Origin: Rhodobiaceae bacterium UBA6963
GTDB lineage: Bacteria; Pseudomonadota; Alphaproteobacteria; RS24
NCBI GenBank assembly: GCA_002450335.1
Contig: DJZB01000017.1
Span: 7,285 to 28,456, forward strand
Reading direction: 5' to 3'
DNA: 21,172 nucleotides
Shown here: in pieces, positions 14,972 through 21,172 of the stretch
Position numbering within the stretch: the first letter of the stretch is position 1
Layout: every line of letters begins with the position of its first letter
Position numbers and translations under genes: made by a program
Notes under the pieces: model-generated
Seen by the model: the letters and a program-made list of their open reading frames with translations, nothing else
Told to the model about the DNA's origin: nothing
Database searches by the model: none

Positions 14972-16420
14972 TTGCAAGACGGTTTCGATGAGCCATCTGT
15001 ACCAGTATTAAAACGGCCAAACAAAACAAATATTGATATTCGTGACGTAACGCATGCTCTCGCGCGATATGCGCCGGAAGAGTCTTCCCATCAACCGATA
15101 CCGCCACGACTTGCAGTTGTCATTATTTTGATAATCAGCTTGTTGATTAGCGCCATTATCAACGGTAATGACACCCCTGTAGTTTTACTGACCTTAGCAC
15201 TCACAGCCTATTTCCCGCTTTATTTTATGGCAATCGTACTGGATGTGCGCACCCCTCTGACCCTCGAATTTTTGACTGATGCGCAATTGCCTCAATACAC
15301 CGTTATTATCCCTTTATATAAAGAGGCTAATATGGTGGCACAAATTACCTATGCCATGAGGCAAATTAATTACCCATCGAACAAAATAGAATTTTTCTAT
15401 GTTGTGGAGGAGTCGGACACCCAGACCTATAAGGCGTTGCGCAAGGCTTTGTCTGATGCTCTAGCCGACGGCACTGTGAATGAAAAAATTCTTGTTGTCC
15501 CGGATGGGACACCCCGCACAAAACCGCGCGCCTGTAATTATGCCCTTGCCCATGCAAGTGGAGATTTACTGGTAATTTATGACGCGGAAGACATACCTCA
15601 TAGAAACCAGTTGCGCGCCGCCGCCTCTAAATTTGCACGACATGAAGCCCACAACGATAAAAGTCTGGCTTGCCTGCAAGCCCCACTGGATATCAGCCTT
15701 GAAAAAAGAGAAGGGTTTTTCGCGCGCCAGATGACACTTGAATATTTGCATCTTTTCAAATTCATTTTGCCTGCGCTCGATCGTTTCAATATCCCGTTAC
15801 CGCTTGGTGGGTCCTCCAACCATTTCAGAATTGCTGTTCTTCGGGAAATATATGGCTGGGACAGTTGGAATGTCACAGAGGATGCCGATATCGGGATTCG
15901 GATGGCCTTTCGCGGCTACGCGACTGCCATGATTTCTCCACCGACAATTGAGAGCCCGACCCGAGGTTTCTGGGATTTTGTCAAGCAACGCACACGTTGG
16001 CAAAAAGGGCATTTCCAGACCCTGCTTGTGCTCCTCAGGAAGCCCCTTAAACTCATCACAAAAGTCGGCGTGTTGGGCTATTTGGGGCTACATCTCGTGA
16101 TTCTTATTAGATGTTTTTATGGATTGGGGGTATGGGTGTTTATCGGGGTTTTTCTTTTGAACATCCCTGACATCTTAAACCCTCCACACTATCAATGGCA
16201 GTTTTTTGTCATGCTCATCAATTGGACGATGATCTTTTTTTCATATTTTTATGTTTGTTATCGCGAAAATCGCTTTGATTTATTCAAGGATATCTTCGGT
16301 CTGTTTTTTATCTGGCTTCTCGCTGGTTTCATTACCTGCCGAGCCCTAATGCAGCTTTTCTGGTCACCATTTGTCTGGGAAAAGACAAATCACACCCCCG
16401 TTAATTCGGGCATGAAATAG
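14972..16420 (+). CDS. Membrane glycosyltransferase, family GT2 (cellulose-synthase-like)
   Basis: This 482-residue inner-membrane enzyme has two N-terminal hydrophobic helices (about 46-64 and 69-90), a cytoplasmic GT2 domain, and four C-terminal helices (about 353-375, 378-395, 405-425, 432-455). Catalytic features are VIIPLYKEA (111-119), the metal-binding DAED (204-207), the acid-base TEDAD (302-306) and QRTRW (339-343), the Q/RxxRW motif of polysaccharide-forming GT2 enzymes. The only possible start is TTG at 14972: an in-frame TAA lies at 14942 and no ATG or GTG lies between. GGGGG stands ten bases before it. No exopolysaccharide genes surround it. The product sugar is unknown, and it may be a single-sugar transferase. 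Confidence 0.88.
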   Translation: MQDGFDEPSVPVLKRPNKTNIDIRDVTHALARYAPEESSHQPIPPRLAVVIILIISLLISAIINGNDTPVVLLTLALTAYFPLYFMAIVLDVRTPLTLEFLTDAQLPQYTVIIPLYKEANMVAQITYAMRQINYPSNKIEFFYVVEESDTQTYKALRKALSDALADGTVNEKILVVPDGTPRTKPRACNYALAHASGDLLVIYDAEDIPHRNQLRAAASKFARHEAHNDKSLACLQAPLDISLEKREGFFARQMTLEYLHLFKFILPALDRFNIPLPLGGSSNHFRIAVLREIYGWDSWNVTEDADIGIRMAFRGYATAMISPPTIESPTRGFWDFVKQRTRWQKGHFQTLLVLLRKPLKLITKVGVLGYLGLHLVILIRCFYGLGVWVFIGVFLLNIPDILNPPHYQWQFFVMLINWTMIFFSYFYVCYRENRFDLFKDIFGLFFIWLLAGFITCRALMQLFWSPFVWEKTNHTPVNSGMK

Positions 16421-16445
16421 GTCATGAATAGGCAATAAAACAGCC

Positions 16446-17594
16446 CTAATCTTGAATAAAATGCTTTGAGAGCCTAAGCCCCTGACGCTGGTAATTTGAC
16501 GAAAGCGACTTGCCATAAAGCACTTCCGGCCTGTCAGTCAGGCGCTCATAAATTAGCCGCCCGATAACTTGTCCGTGTTCCAAAATAAAAGGCACTTCTC
16601 GCGAGCGAACCTCCAGCACGGCGCGACTGCCTTTACCCTCCAACCCAGCCCCAAATCCTGGGTCAAAGAACCCGGCATAATGGACCCGAAACTCCCCGAC
16701 TAATGGGTTAAATGGAACCATTTCCGCCGCATGTGTAGGGGGGATGGAAACAGACTCTCTTGAAGCCAGAATGTAGAATTCGTCTGGGTCCAGAATGAGT
16801 TGGTTCTTGCCATGATTATATATGGGTTCCCAATATTCATTCATCGGGAGAGCATTAACCCGGTCCACATCAATCAGCCCGGCATGGCGTTTCGCACGAT
16901 AACCGATCAGCCCTGTTTGCTTGTCACCGGCGAGATCAATCGACAGTGCCAGCCCGCCATCAATATTGGCACGCCCGTCAACCAATGCGCTTTCCTGATG
17001 CAAACGCTTAATTTCAGCATCCGAATGAGCCGGATTGCCGCGACGAAACCTAATTTGAGATAGCCGCGACCCCGCCCTTACCAAAACAGGAAAAGTTCGG
17101 GGGCTGACTTCAAGGTAAAGATGGCCTTTATAACCGGGCGGGGCTTTATCAAATTCGACACCAAAATCGGTAATCACGCGTGTGAAAACATCAATTCTGC
17201 CGGTTGAACTTTTTGGGTTAGCAAAACCGCCCGTGCGCTCAGGCAACGCAAGTGCTTCCATCAGCGGCACAAGATACACACATCCGGTTTCAAGCACGGC
17301 ACCATCAGTTAAATCAATTTTATGAAATGCCAGCATTTCCAGCTTTTGCATCACCTGACCAGAGACACCTGGCAGAAAGCTTGCCCGAATCCGATAGGCC
17401 GTGTCACCCAGCCGCAAATCAAGACTTGCCGGCTGTATCTGGTCTTCCAGAACACCGGATTTTTGCCCGTTCACGGCCCAAATTTGCTGGTCGCGTATCA
17501 TGTTACGGATCCCATGAGCAGGTAATATACCTGTCGCATGAGTTTGCCCGGGTGCTGTCACAGGTGTTTGTTCTTCTTCTGGAAACAGTTGCAT
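16446..17594 (-). CDS. dcd: 2'-Deoxycytidine 5'-triphosphate deaminase, double-domain form
   Basis: This enzyme family deaminates dCTP to dUTP for thymidylate synthesis. The 382 residues contain two Dcd/dUTPase-like units. The first has IQPASLDLRLG (53-63), NPKSSTGRIDVF (126-137) and GYKGHLYLEV. The second has LDPDEFYILASRE (268-280), HYAGFFDPGFG (305-315) and LEHGQVIGRLIYERL. A single-domain bacterial Dcd is about 190 residues, so this is the long alphaproteobacterial form, in which two units in one chain replace part of the oligomer. The frame is open 29 codons further upstream, but the ATG at 17594 has AGGA at the right distance and a promoter just upstream. It converges with the glycosyltransferase gene and is divergent from metZ. 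Confidence 0.9.
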   Translation of the reverse strand: MQLFPEEEQTPVTAPGQTHATGILPAHGIRNMIRDQQIWAVNGQKSGVLEDQIQPASLDLRLGDTAYRIRASFLPGVSGQVMQKLEMLAFHKIDLTDGAVLETGCVYLVPLMEALALPERTGGFANPKSSTGRIDVFTRVITDFGVEFDKAPPGYKGHLYLEVSPRTFPVLVRAGSRLSQIRFRRGNPAHSDAEIKRLHQESALVDGRANIDGGLALSIDLAGDKQTGLIGYRAKRHAGLIDVDRVNALPMNEYWEPIYNHGKNQLILDPDEFYILASRESVSIPPTHAAEMVPFNPLVGEFRVHYAGFFDPGFGAGLEGKGSRAVLEVRSREVPFILEHGQVIGRLIYERLTDRPEVLYGKSLSSNYQRQGLRLSKHFIQD

Positions 17595-17633
17595 ATTAAA
17601 TCCTGAAAATCGGGTATCGATTCGCCAGTGCTT

Positions 17634-17662
17634 ATTAAATGGTTGGACGGCTTTCAAAACAA
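17634..17662 (-). promoter_or_regulatory. Predicted dcd promoter
   Basis: On the minus strand TTGTTT (17657-17662) and TTTAAT (17634-17639) are separated by 17 bases, placing the transcript start about 33 bases before the ATG at 17594. This supports the shorter dcd start. A near-consensus DnaA 9-mer (TTATCCACC, minus strand, 17682-17690) lies just upstream, with one mismatch. Confidence 0.45.
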
Positions 17663-17698
17663 GGGCTGTGCTAAAATACACGGTGGATAACAGTGCAC

Positions 17699-17727
17699 TT
17701 GACGAAAACAGTTTTTTTCGTCATTTT
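17699..17727 (+). promoter_or_regulatory. Predicted metZ promoter with a dyad in the spacer
   Basis: TTGACG (17699-17704) and CATTTT (17722-17727) are 17 bases apart, putting the start within a few bases of the aptamer's 5' end. The -10 is poor. Inside it, TGACGAAAA (17700-17708) and TTTTCGTCA (17715-17723) form a perfect 9-bp inverted repeat with six bases between, suggesting a repressor site that would block the promoter. Confidence 0.4.
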
Positions 17728-17737
17728 CCGCACTTGG

Positions 17738-17794
17738 GTGTGGTGATTTGAGCCGGTCGGCTTGCAGCCACGTTAAATAAATGGCTAAAAGGAC
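17738..17794 (+). ncRNA. SAM-II riboswitch aptamer
   Basis: The region has the conserved SAM-II (metA motif) elements in order: GTGGTGATTTGAGCCGG (17740-17756), GGCTTGCAGCCACGTTAAA (17759-17777) and GGCTAAAAGGA. P1 forms from GTGG (17740-17743) with CCAC (17768-17771). A pseudoknot can form between AGCC (17751-17754) in the loop and GGCT (17783-17786) downstream. This class binds S-adenosylmethionine and controls methionine-synthesis genes, mostly in alphaproteobacteria, which fits its place ahead of metZ. Recognition rests on remembered consensus and the pairings, not on a covariance search. Confidence 0.9.
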
Positions 17795-17812
17795 CGGGTG
17801 ACACCCCGGTCC
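17791..17812 (+). promoter_or_regulatory. Antiterminator hairpin of the metZ leader
   Basis: GGACCGGG (17791-17798) pairs perfectly with CCCGGTCC (17805-17812) around the loop TGACAC. Its 5' arm begins inside the 3' edge of the aptamer. Its 3' arm is the same sequence used as the 5' arm of the terminator, so the two hairpins cannot coexist. Confidence 0.65.
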
Positions 17813-17828
17813 CTTGGCCGGGTTTTTT
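17805..17828 (+). terminator. Riboswitch-controlled intrinsic terminator before metZ
   Basis: CCCGG (17805-17809) pairs with CCGGG (17818-17822), extended by a U-G pair and a C-G pair around a CCTT loop, giving seven base pairs, followed at once by six Ts (17823-17828). In the inferred model, SAM binding holds the antiterminator's 5' arm, this hairpin forms, and transcription stops about 45 bases before metZ. Confidence 0.75.
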
Positions 17829-17871
17829 GATAAATGGCCTTTTTTTTAAAAAGGTCAACGGGAAGTATCTG

Positions 17872-19098
17872 ATGGCAAAAGAGAAAAATAAAAACAAATG
17901 GCGTAAAAGCACAAATCTTGTGCATGAAGCAGAGCCACGCACTGCCTATGGCGAAACCGGAGAAGCATTATTTCTAACCTCAGGCTATGTCTATGACAGT
18001 GCTGAACAAGCTCAAGCGCGTTTTCTGGGTGAGGATGACGGTTATCAATATAGCCGTTTCGGTAATCCGACAGTGCGGAGCTTTGAAAAGCGGATGATTG
18101 CTTTTGAAAGTTCTGACTTTAACGCCGAAACAGGTTTTGAAATTGACGCCCGTGCGACTGCCACCGGCATGGCCGCCGTCACCGCCGCAATGTTGTGTTA
18201 CTTAAAAGCCGGTGATCATGTTGTTGCAGCTAAGGCGCTGTTCGGGTCATGCCGTTATATTGTCGAAACATTGCTGCCACGCTACGGCATCAAAACAACA
18301 CTTATTGATGGCACAGATTTAACAGCATGGGAGCGCGCGGCCCTGCCCGAGACAAAAATCTTTTTTCTGGAGAGCCCGACAAACCCGATGTTGGATATCC
18401 TCGATATTGAGGCTATTTCAGAGATTGCGCATCGCCACGACTCGTTAATGGTGGTTGATAATGTATTTGCAACCCCGGTTTTGCAAAACCCATTCACGCT
18501 AGGCGCAGATATTGTGATTTACTCGGCAACCAAACATATTGACGGACAAGGAAGATGTCTCGGCGGTATTGTGCTGGGGCGCAAGGACTGGATTGATGAT
18601 TATCTTGCCAATTTCATTCGCCAGACAGGACCATCTATCAGCCCTTTTAATGCATGGGTGATGCTAAAATCTCTTGAAACAATGGAACTGCGCGTCCACG
18701 CACATTGTGACCGCGCAGAAAAACTAACAGAAGCTCTTAGTGTCCATCCTAAAGTTTCACGGCTGGTTTATCCGGGCAATCCAAGTCATCCACACTTCGA
18801 ATTGGCCAAAAAACAAATGCAACGTGGCGGTAGCCTGTTTTCATTTGAGGTGTCAGGTGGACAAAAAGCCGCTTTTAAACTCGCCAATAATTTGCAGCTT
18901 GTTAAAATATCCAATAATCTCGGAGATGCTAAATCGCTTATCACGCATCCGTCGACAACGACACATCAGAAGCTTGAGGAGCAAGAAAGGCTTAAAATCG
19001 GTATCACACCAGGAACCCTACGTGTTTCTGTCGGGTTAGAAGACCCACAAGATTTGATAGATGATTTTGTACAGGCCTTGGAGTCACTTGGTTCATAA
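17872..19098 (+). CDS. metZ: O-succinylhomoserine sulfhydrylase
   Basis: MetZ makes homocysteine from O-succinylhomoserine and sulfide in methionine synthesis, using pyridoxal phosphate. The 408 residues show the Cys/Met-metabolism PLP fold: YQYSRFGNPTV (58-68), ATATGMAAV, FFLESPTNPML (164-174), the cofactor aspartate in VVDNVFATP, and the Schiff-base Lys221 in YSATKHIDGQGR. The C-terminal SLGDAKSLITHP equivalent reads NLGDAKSLITHPS. Close relatives are MetB and MetY; the wording and the apaG neighbour favour MetZ. A TTG 45 bases upstream is in frame but lies in the terminator, so the ATG at 17872 with GGGAAG six bases ahead is chosen. It is controlled by the SAM-II leader. Confidence 0.92.
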   Translation: MAKEKNKNKWRKSTNLVHEAEPRTAYGETGEALFLTSGYVYDSAEQAQARFLGEDDGYQYSRFGNPTVRSFEKRMIAFESSDFNAETGFEIDARATATGMAAVTAAMLCYLKAGDHVVAAKALFGSCRYIVETLLPRYGIKTTLIDGTDLTAWERAALPETKIFFLESPTNPMLDILDIEAISEIAHRHDSLMVVDNVFATPVLQNPFTLGADIVIYSATKHIDGQGRCLGGIVLGRKDWIDDYLANFIRQTGPSISPFNAWVMLKSLETMELRVHAHCDRAEKLTEALSVHPKVSRLVYPGNPSHPHFELAKKQMQRGGSLFSFEVSGGQKAAFKLANNLQLVKISNNLGDAKSLITHPSTTTHQKLEEQERLKIGITPGTLRVSVGLEDPQDLIDDFVQALESLGS

Positions 19099-19137
19099 AA
19101 TGCGTCTTCTCATGGCGCCACTTAACCGGTCGGGAAA

Positions 19138-19530
19138 ATGTTTGAAGCCATAACAGAAAATATCAAAGTTATTGTGGAGACCCGCTTTATCGAGGACCAG
19201 TCTGACCCTGATGAAGGATATTATGTCTGGGCCTACAGAATAACTATTGTCAATTTAGGTGATGAAACGGTTCAACTACTTGCCCGTCACTGGAAAATCA
19301 CGGATGCACTGGGCCGCCTTCAAGAGGTGAAGGGCGACGGCGTTGTCGGCGAACAGCCAACAATTCTCCCGAGCGCGGATTATACCTATTCCTCCGGTAC
19401 CCCTCTCACCACTTCCAGCGGTTTCATGTGTGGTCATTATTTAATGCGAACGGCAAGCGGCAGAGATTTTGATGCTGAAATACCGGCCTTTTCTCTGGTC
19501 AGCCCATTTGCAAAGACCGCGCTTCACTGA
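19138..19530 (+). CDS. apaG: ApaG-domain protein
   Basis: This 130-residue cytoplasmic protein is a single ApaG domain, a fibronectin-III-like beta sandwich. The conserved VWAYRITIVNLG (30-41), LLARHWKITDA (47-57) and GDGVVGEQP (66-74) are all present, and the length is normal. ApaG has been linked to cobalt resistance and magnesium efflux in enterobacteria, but its biochemical role is unsettled. It starts 39 bases after metZ with GGG just ahead of the ATG, so it is probably on the riboswitch-controlled transcript. Its TGA overlaps the trkH ATG (ATGA arrangement). Confidence 0.94.
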   Translation: MFEAITENIKVIVETRFIEDQSDPDEGYYVWAYRITIVNLGDETVQLLARHWKITDALGRLQEVKGDGVVGEQPTILPSADYTYSSGTPLTTSSGFMCGHYLMRTASGRDFDAEIPAFSLVSPFAKTALH

Positions 19531-20978
19531 TGAATGAGTTTCGCACCGTATTGTTTATTATTGGCCTGATGCTGGGCAGCCTTGCCGTCGGCATGCTTGT
19601 CCCTGCCGTGACGGGAATTTTTCAAACCAGCCCAGATTGGCAAAGCTTTATCGTCAGTGCTTGTATTACAGGTTTTTTTGCTGTTGCGCTTATCTTGACC
19701 AGTCGCGGCGAATTGCGCCCACTGACAGTTAAACAGGCTTTTGTTTTGACCGGTTTCTCATGGTTGGCGCTCACAGCATTTGCAGCATTACCTCTAAGTT
19801 TCAGTCTTATAGGGCTGACCTATACAGATAGTTTTTTTGAAGCCATGTCAGGTCTGACAACAACCGGAGCAACAATCATTACCGGACTGGATACGACACC
19901 GCCGGAAATTTTATTATGGCGCGCCATGTTGCAATGGTTTGGCGGCATCGGGATTATCGTCATGGCAATATCAGTATTACCCATGCTGAATGTTGGGGGT
20001 ATGCAGCTTTTCAGGCTCGAGTCCTCTGATAATTCCGAAAAAATATTACCCCGCGCCACTGAAGTTGCCGGATCAATCGCAAAAATTTATCTGCTCATAT
20101 CCTTTCTATGTGCCTTTGCCTATCTCATGGCAGGGATGAGCCTGTTTGATGCCATTACACATGCCATGACAACAATTTCTACCGGCGGTTTCTCAACATC
20201 AGACAACTCCCTCGGACACTTTAATAATCTCGGTATCGAGTCTGTCGCCGTATTCTTCATGATAATTTCCAGCTTGCCATTTGTCGTATATCTGCGGGCC
20301 ATACAGGGCAATCAAGAGCCTCTTTTTACGGATGCTCAAATAAGAGGGTTCTTATCCTTGCTCGTTACCATCATCACGACCTTATGGCTGTATCGCATGA
20401 TCACACAAGATATCTCTGCCGCCACGGCATTGCGTGAAGTAATTTTCAACACGACATCATTGCTGACGGGCACCGGCTATGCCTCCAGCGATTACGGCCA
20501 ATGGGGTAATTTTGCTATTTGCCTGCTGTTTATTGTTTTATTTATTGGTGGGTGCGCCGGTTCGACCTCATGTGGCCTCAAGGTGTTCCGTGTTCAAGTG
20601 GTTCTCAAAAGTCTCCGTCGTCAAGTGCAGGAGCTGGCCTATCCCAATGGTGTGTTTGTCATGAAATATAACGGCAACGCTCTGCCGGATACGGTGACCG
20701 CATCTGTACTTACATTTGCCTTTACATATTTCACCCTGTTTGGTCTCATCGCTCTTCTATTAGGTATGCTCGGTTTAGATGCCTTGACAGCTCTCTCCGC
20801 AGCAGCGGCAGGGATTGCGAATGTCGGCCCGGGCATGGGTGATGTTATTGGCCCGCAGGGAAATTATTCAGAGCTTCCGGTCGCCGCTAAATGGGTTTTG
20901 TGTCTCGCAATGCTCCTTGGTAGGTTGGAGCTTTTCAGTGTATTGGTGATGCTGACGCCTCGGTTCTGGCGTAACTGA
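19530..20978 (+). CDS. trkH: Trk-type potassium uptake membrane subunit
   Basis: TrkH forms the potassium-conducting pore in the inner membrane, gated by cytoplasmic TrkA. The 482 residues, a normal length, contain four pore-loop repeats: SGLTTTGAT (107-115), TTISTGGFST (214-223), TSLLTGTGYAS (309-319) and AGIANVGPGMGDV near the C terminus, each with the filter glycine. WFGGIGIIVMAISVLP (136-151) is also typical. The ATG shares a base with the apaG stop, so translation is coupled to apaG. trkA is not in this window. Membership of the metZ transcript is likely from spacing but not proven. Confidence 0.95.
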   Translation: MNEFRTVLFIIGLMLGSLAVGMLVPAVTGIFQTSPDWQSFIVSACITGFFAVALILTSRGELRPLTVKQAFVLTGFSWLALTAFAALPLSFSLIGLTYTDSFFEAMSGLTTTGATIITGLDTTPPEILLWRAMLQWFGGIGIIVMAISVLPMLNVGGMQLFRLESSDNSEKILPRATEVAGSIAKIYLLISFLCAFAYLMAGMSLFDAITHAMTTISTGGFSTSDNSLGHFNNLGIESVAVFFMIISSLPFVVYLRAIQGNQEPLFTDAQIRGFLSLLVTIITTLWLYRMITQDISAATALREVIFNTTSLLTGTGYASSDYGQWGNFAICLLFIVLFIGGCAGSTSCGLKVFRVQVVLKSLRRQVQELAYPNGVFVMKYNGNALPDTVTASVLTFAFTYFTLFGLIALLLGMLGLDALTALSAAAAGIANVGPGMGDVIGPQGNYSELPVAAKWVLCLAMLLGRLELFSVLVMLTPRFWRN

Positions 20979-20998
20979 TTAGAGTGCGCGGGCACAAC

Positions 20999-21172
20999 TT
21001 ATTCTGCCAGCGCACTGCGTTGCTTCCGCTGTTGGAAATATTCTCGAATATCACGCTGAATACCCAGAATAGCCGGCACGAGAAGAAGCACCAAAAATGC
21101 CGATGACGCAAGACCCCATGCCATTGTGATAACCATGGGTAAAAGAAACTGCGCCTGAGTACTGGTTTCAAA
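20999..21172 (-). CDS. C-terminal end of an RND-family efflux transporter (partial)
   Basis: The last 57 codons of a protein enter from the right edge on the minus strand and end at TAA (20999-21001). The residues FETSTQAQFLLPMVITMAWG, followed by a hydrophobic helix with VLLLVPAIL, match the final transmembrane helices of AcrB-type resistance-nodulation-division transporters, which usually read QAQFL-PM and end LVLVPALY. The tail is polar and basic (QQRKQRSALAE). The substrate cannot be judged from this fragment. It converges with trkH with 20 bases between the stops. An AGTGCGC/GCGCACT inverted repeat (20983-20989, 21010-21016) spans this junction but has no T-run. Confidence 0.85.
   Translation of the reverse strand, partial: FETSTQAQFLLPMVITMAWGLASSAFLVLLLVPAILGIQRDIREYFQQRKQRSALAE

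Noticed and set aside
17827..17871. Longer metZ start at TTG 17827
   Set aside because: It lies inside the terminator T-run, has no ribosome site, and adds 15 residues unlike the family; ATG 17872 has a proper ribosome site.
20983..21016. AGTGCGC/GCGCACT inverted repeat as a trkH terminator
   Set aside because: The loop is about 20 bases, there is no T-run, and half of it lies in the coding end of the RND gene.
20935..21171. Minus-strand frame of 78 codons at the right edge
   Set aside because: Wrong frame; the neighbouring frame on the same strand gives the clear RND transporter C terminus.

Overview
The window reads as an ordinary chromosomal stretch of an alphaproteobacterium. The evidence is gene content: a SAM-II riboswitch ahead of metZ, a class I (archaeal-type) lysyl-tRNA synthetase, a double-domain dCTP deaminase, a TIGR02186-type membrane protein beside a TauE/SafE exporter, and the metZ-apaG pairing. 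Base composition is moderate, neither GC-rich nor strongly AT-rich. I see no insertion sequence, integrase, phage gene or CRISPR array. A marine origin is possible but not shown by the sequence.

Layout. At 1-75 there is a complete tRNA-Thr(GGT). Three minus-strand units follow: a Nu-class-like glutathione transferase (117-803), a small secreted outer-membrane beta-barrel protein (932-1504) and the class I ribonucleotide reductase operon nrdA-nrdB (4639-1643), which ends in a strong intrinsic terminator. The 374-base nrdA upstream region holds a readable promoter with two NrdR-like boxes 32 bp apart, one over the -35 and one over the -10, plus a perfect DnaA box further upstream. A small DUF1475-like membrane protein (minus) is divergent from a secreted MsrB (plus). 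An alpha/beta hydrolase (minus) is divergent from a four-gene plus-strand run at 7194-10181: TauE/SafE exporter, TIGR02186 protein, CcdA-like thiol transporter and DUF3429 protein.

From 14317 down to 10198 a colinear minus-strand group reads lysK, DUF952, pyrD-arsC (one uninterrupted reading frame) and a TetR regulator. On the plus strand lie a TerB-like protein (14418) and a membrane glycosyltransferase with a TTG start (14972). A double-domain dCTP deaminase (minus, 17594-16446) is divergent from metZ. The metZ leader contains a SAM-II aptamer followed by mutually exclusive antiterminator and terminator hairpins. apaG and trkH follow metZ, and the C-terminal end of an RND efflux pump enters from the right edge on the minus strand.

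Themes. Nucleotide supply (nrdAB, dcd, pyrD) and thiol/sulfur chemistry (GST, MsrB, TauE, CcdA, ArsC, MetZ) recur across the window, but they sit in separate transcription units. No wholly new system stands out. The points most worth checking are the pyrD-arsC fusion, the riboswitch expression platform, the nrdA promoter with its cone-less NrdA, the one-cysteine secreted MsrB, and the TauE-TIGR02186-CcdA cluster.
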